NCBI RefSeq assembly: GCF_040438645.1
Contig: NZ_CP159253.1
Location: forward strand, 620,001 to 684,000
Direction: 5' to 3'
DNA: 64,000 bases
Source of the DNA: Mesorhizobium sp. WSM2240
GTDB taxonomy: Bacteria; Pseudomonadota; Alphaproteobacteria; Rhizobiales; Rhizobiaceae
A program made the position numbers and the translations under genes. Positions 63,575 through 64,000 of the stretch are shown here, piece after piece; position 1 is the first letter of the stretch, and the number at the start of each line of letters is the position of its first letter. The notes below the pieces were generated by a model. The model searched no databases. It saw only the letters and a list, made by a program, of their open reading frames with translations, and was not told the DNA's origin.

Positions 63575-64000
63575 ATGCTGCACCATCCCAGCGCCGCTGT
63601 CGGCGATGCCGTTCCCCAGATCCTGCGCCAGTGGCTTCAAGCGTTGCGCACCTGCTTCACAGCGCCCAGTTGGGAACATGTCCTTGTTCTGGTCATGGGA
63701 GCTTTGCTGGCGCCGGGCAAGCGGACCGTCAGTTCCTGCCTACGCATGACCGGCCGAGCCGAGGCCGCCAACTTTGCAAGCTACCACCAGATCCTCAACC
63801 GAGCCTGCTGGAGTCCCCGCAGCATTGCCAGGCGATTGCTGGGCCTTGTGATCGAACGGCTCGTGCCGGATGGCCTCATCGTCATTGGCATGGACGACAC
63901 CATCGAACGACGATGGGGACGCCGGATCAGCGCACGGGGCATCTACCGGGACCCAGTGCGCTCCAGCCATGGCCATTTCGTCAAAGCCAGTGGCCTGCGC
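63575..64000 (+). CDS. IS701-type transposase, N-terminal part (runs off the window)
   Basis: An open frame from ATG 63575 to the window edge, 142 codons without a stop: WLQALRTCFTAPSWEHVLVL, VMGALLAPGKRTVSSCLRMT, ASYHQILNRACWSPRSIARR, then LIVIGMDDTIERRWGRRISA with the first catalytic Asp, and GIYRDPVRSSHGHFVKASGL. These blocks match the IS701/IS4-related DDE superfamily. The rest lies to the right. Confidence 0.85.
   Translation, partial: MLHHPSAAVGDAVPQILRQWLQALRTCFTAPSWEHVLVLVMGALLAPGKRTVSSCLRMTGRAEAANFASYHQILNRACWSPRSIARRLLGLVIERLVPDGLIVIGMDDTIERRWGRRISARGIYRDPVRSSHGHFVKASGLR

Noticed and set aside
1..64000. CRISPR arrays, tRNA or rRNA genes, nod boxes
   Set aside because: I read through for regularly spaced repeats, cloverleaf-like sequences and nod-box patterns and saw none. 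This is a reading by eye, not a covariance search.

Overview
The window looks like part of a symbiosis island of a rhizobium, most likely Mesorhizobium or a close relative. The evidence is the nif-specific ferredoxin III gene and nifQ, a second sigma-54 gene (rpoN2) behind a peroxiredoxin gene, a cytochrome P450/ferredoxin/dehydrogenase group of the type found on rhizobial symbiotic replicons, two proteins that look like type III secretion effectors, a virD4 remnant of a type IV secretion system, and dense nested insertion elements with many decayed genes. These family and organism assignments are recalled by eye from the translated sequence; no database search was run.

Layout. 1-2.1 kb: hmuT-like remnant, fdxB, nifQ. 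2.3-4.1 kb: two copies of a 134-bp inverted-repeat element flanking a broken trypsin-like protease gene and a small secreted protein gene. 4.5-12.2 kb (minus): a 2557-residue SKWP-repeat protein with an apparently complete shikimate kinase domain at its C terminus and a polymerase-like DGDFDGD motif in the middle. 12.7-16.1 kb (minus): prxS-rpoN2-MFS exporter. 17.4-22.2 kb: P450, ferredoxin, SnoaL-like protein, then frameshifted SDR and luciferase-like monooxygenase genes. 23.5-26.3 kb: an IS256-type element split by an IS1182-type element, both with intact target duplications. 26.4-28.7 kb: mostly decayed DNA. 29.0-31.0 kb: a 35-residue-repeat protein with an F-box-like N terminus. 31.0-36.3 kb: an IS66 element inside a group II intron inside an IS3-type element that interrupts virD4.

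The most interesting part is 37.1-61.0 kb. On the left are a GntR regulator, a free-standing adenylation-thiolation protein (pocket residues proline-like) and a KS-AT-KR-ACP-thioesterase polyketide synthase whose thioesterase has cysteine in place of the usual serine. On the right, after a ligD remnant and an IS5 remnant, are a second GntR regulator clearly related to the first, a hot-dog thioesterase, and a tightly coupled catabolic operon: HyuA/HyuB ATP-dependent ring opening, a BKACE (beta-keto acid cleavage) enzyme, an SDR, a complete branched-chain-type ABC importer, then an acetoacetyl-CoA synthetase. Two identical 17-bp palindromes lie between the second GntR gene and hyuA. The catabolic steps look like the reverse of what the synthase would build (amino acid plus malonate, reduced to a beta-hydroxy acid, released as a lactam or lactone). 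I propose a make-and-consume system comparable in logic to rhizopines. This is an inference.

The right end (61.3-64 kb) holds an IS1634-type transposase gene, a small unknown gene and the start of an IS701-type transposase gene. I saw no rRNA or tRNA gene, CRISPR array or nod box.
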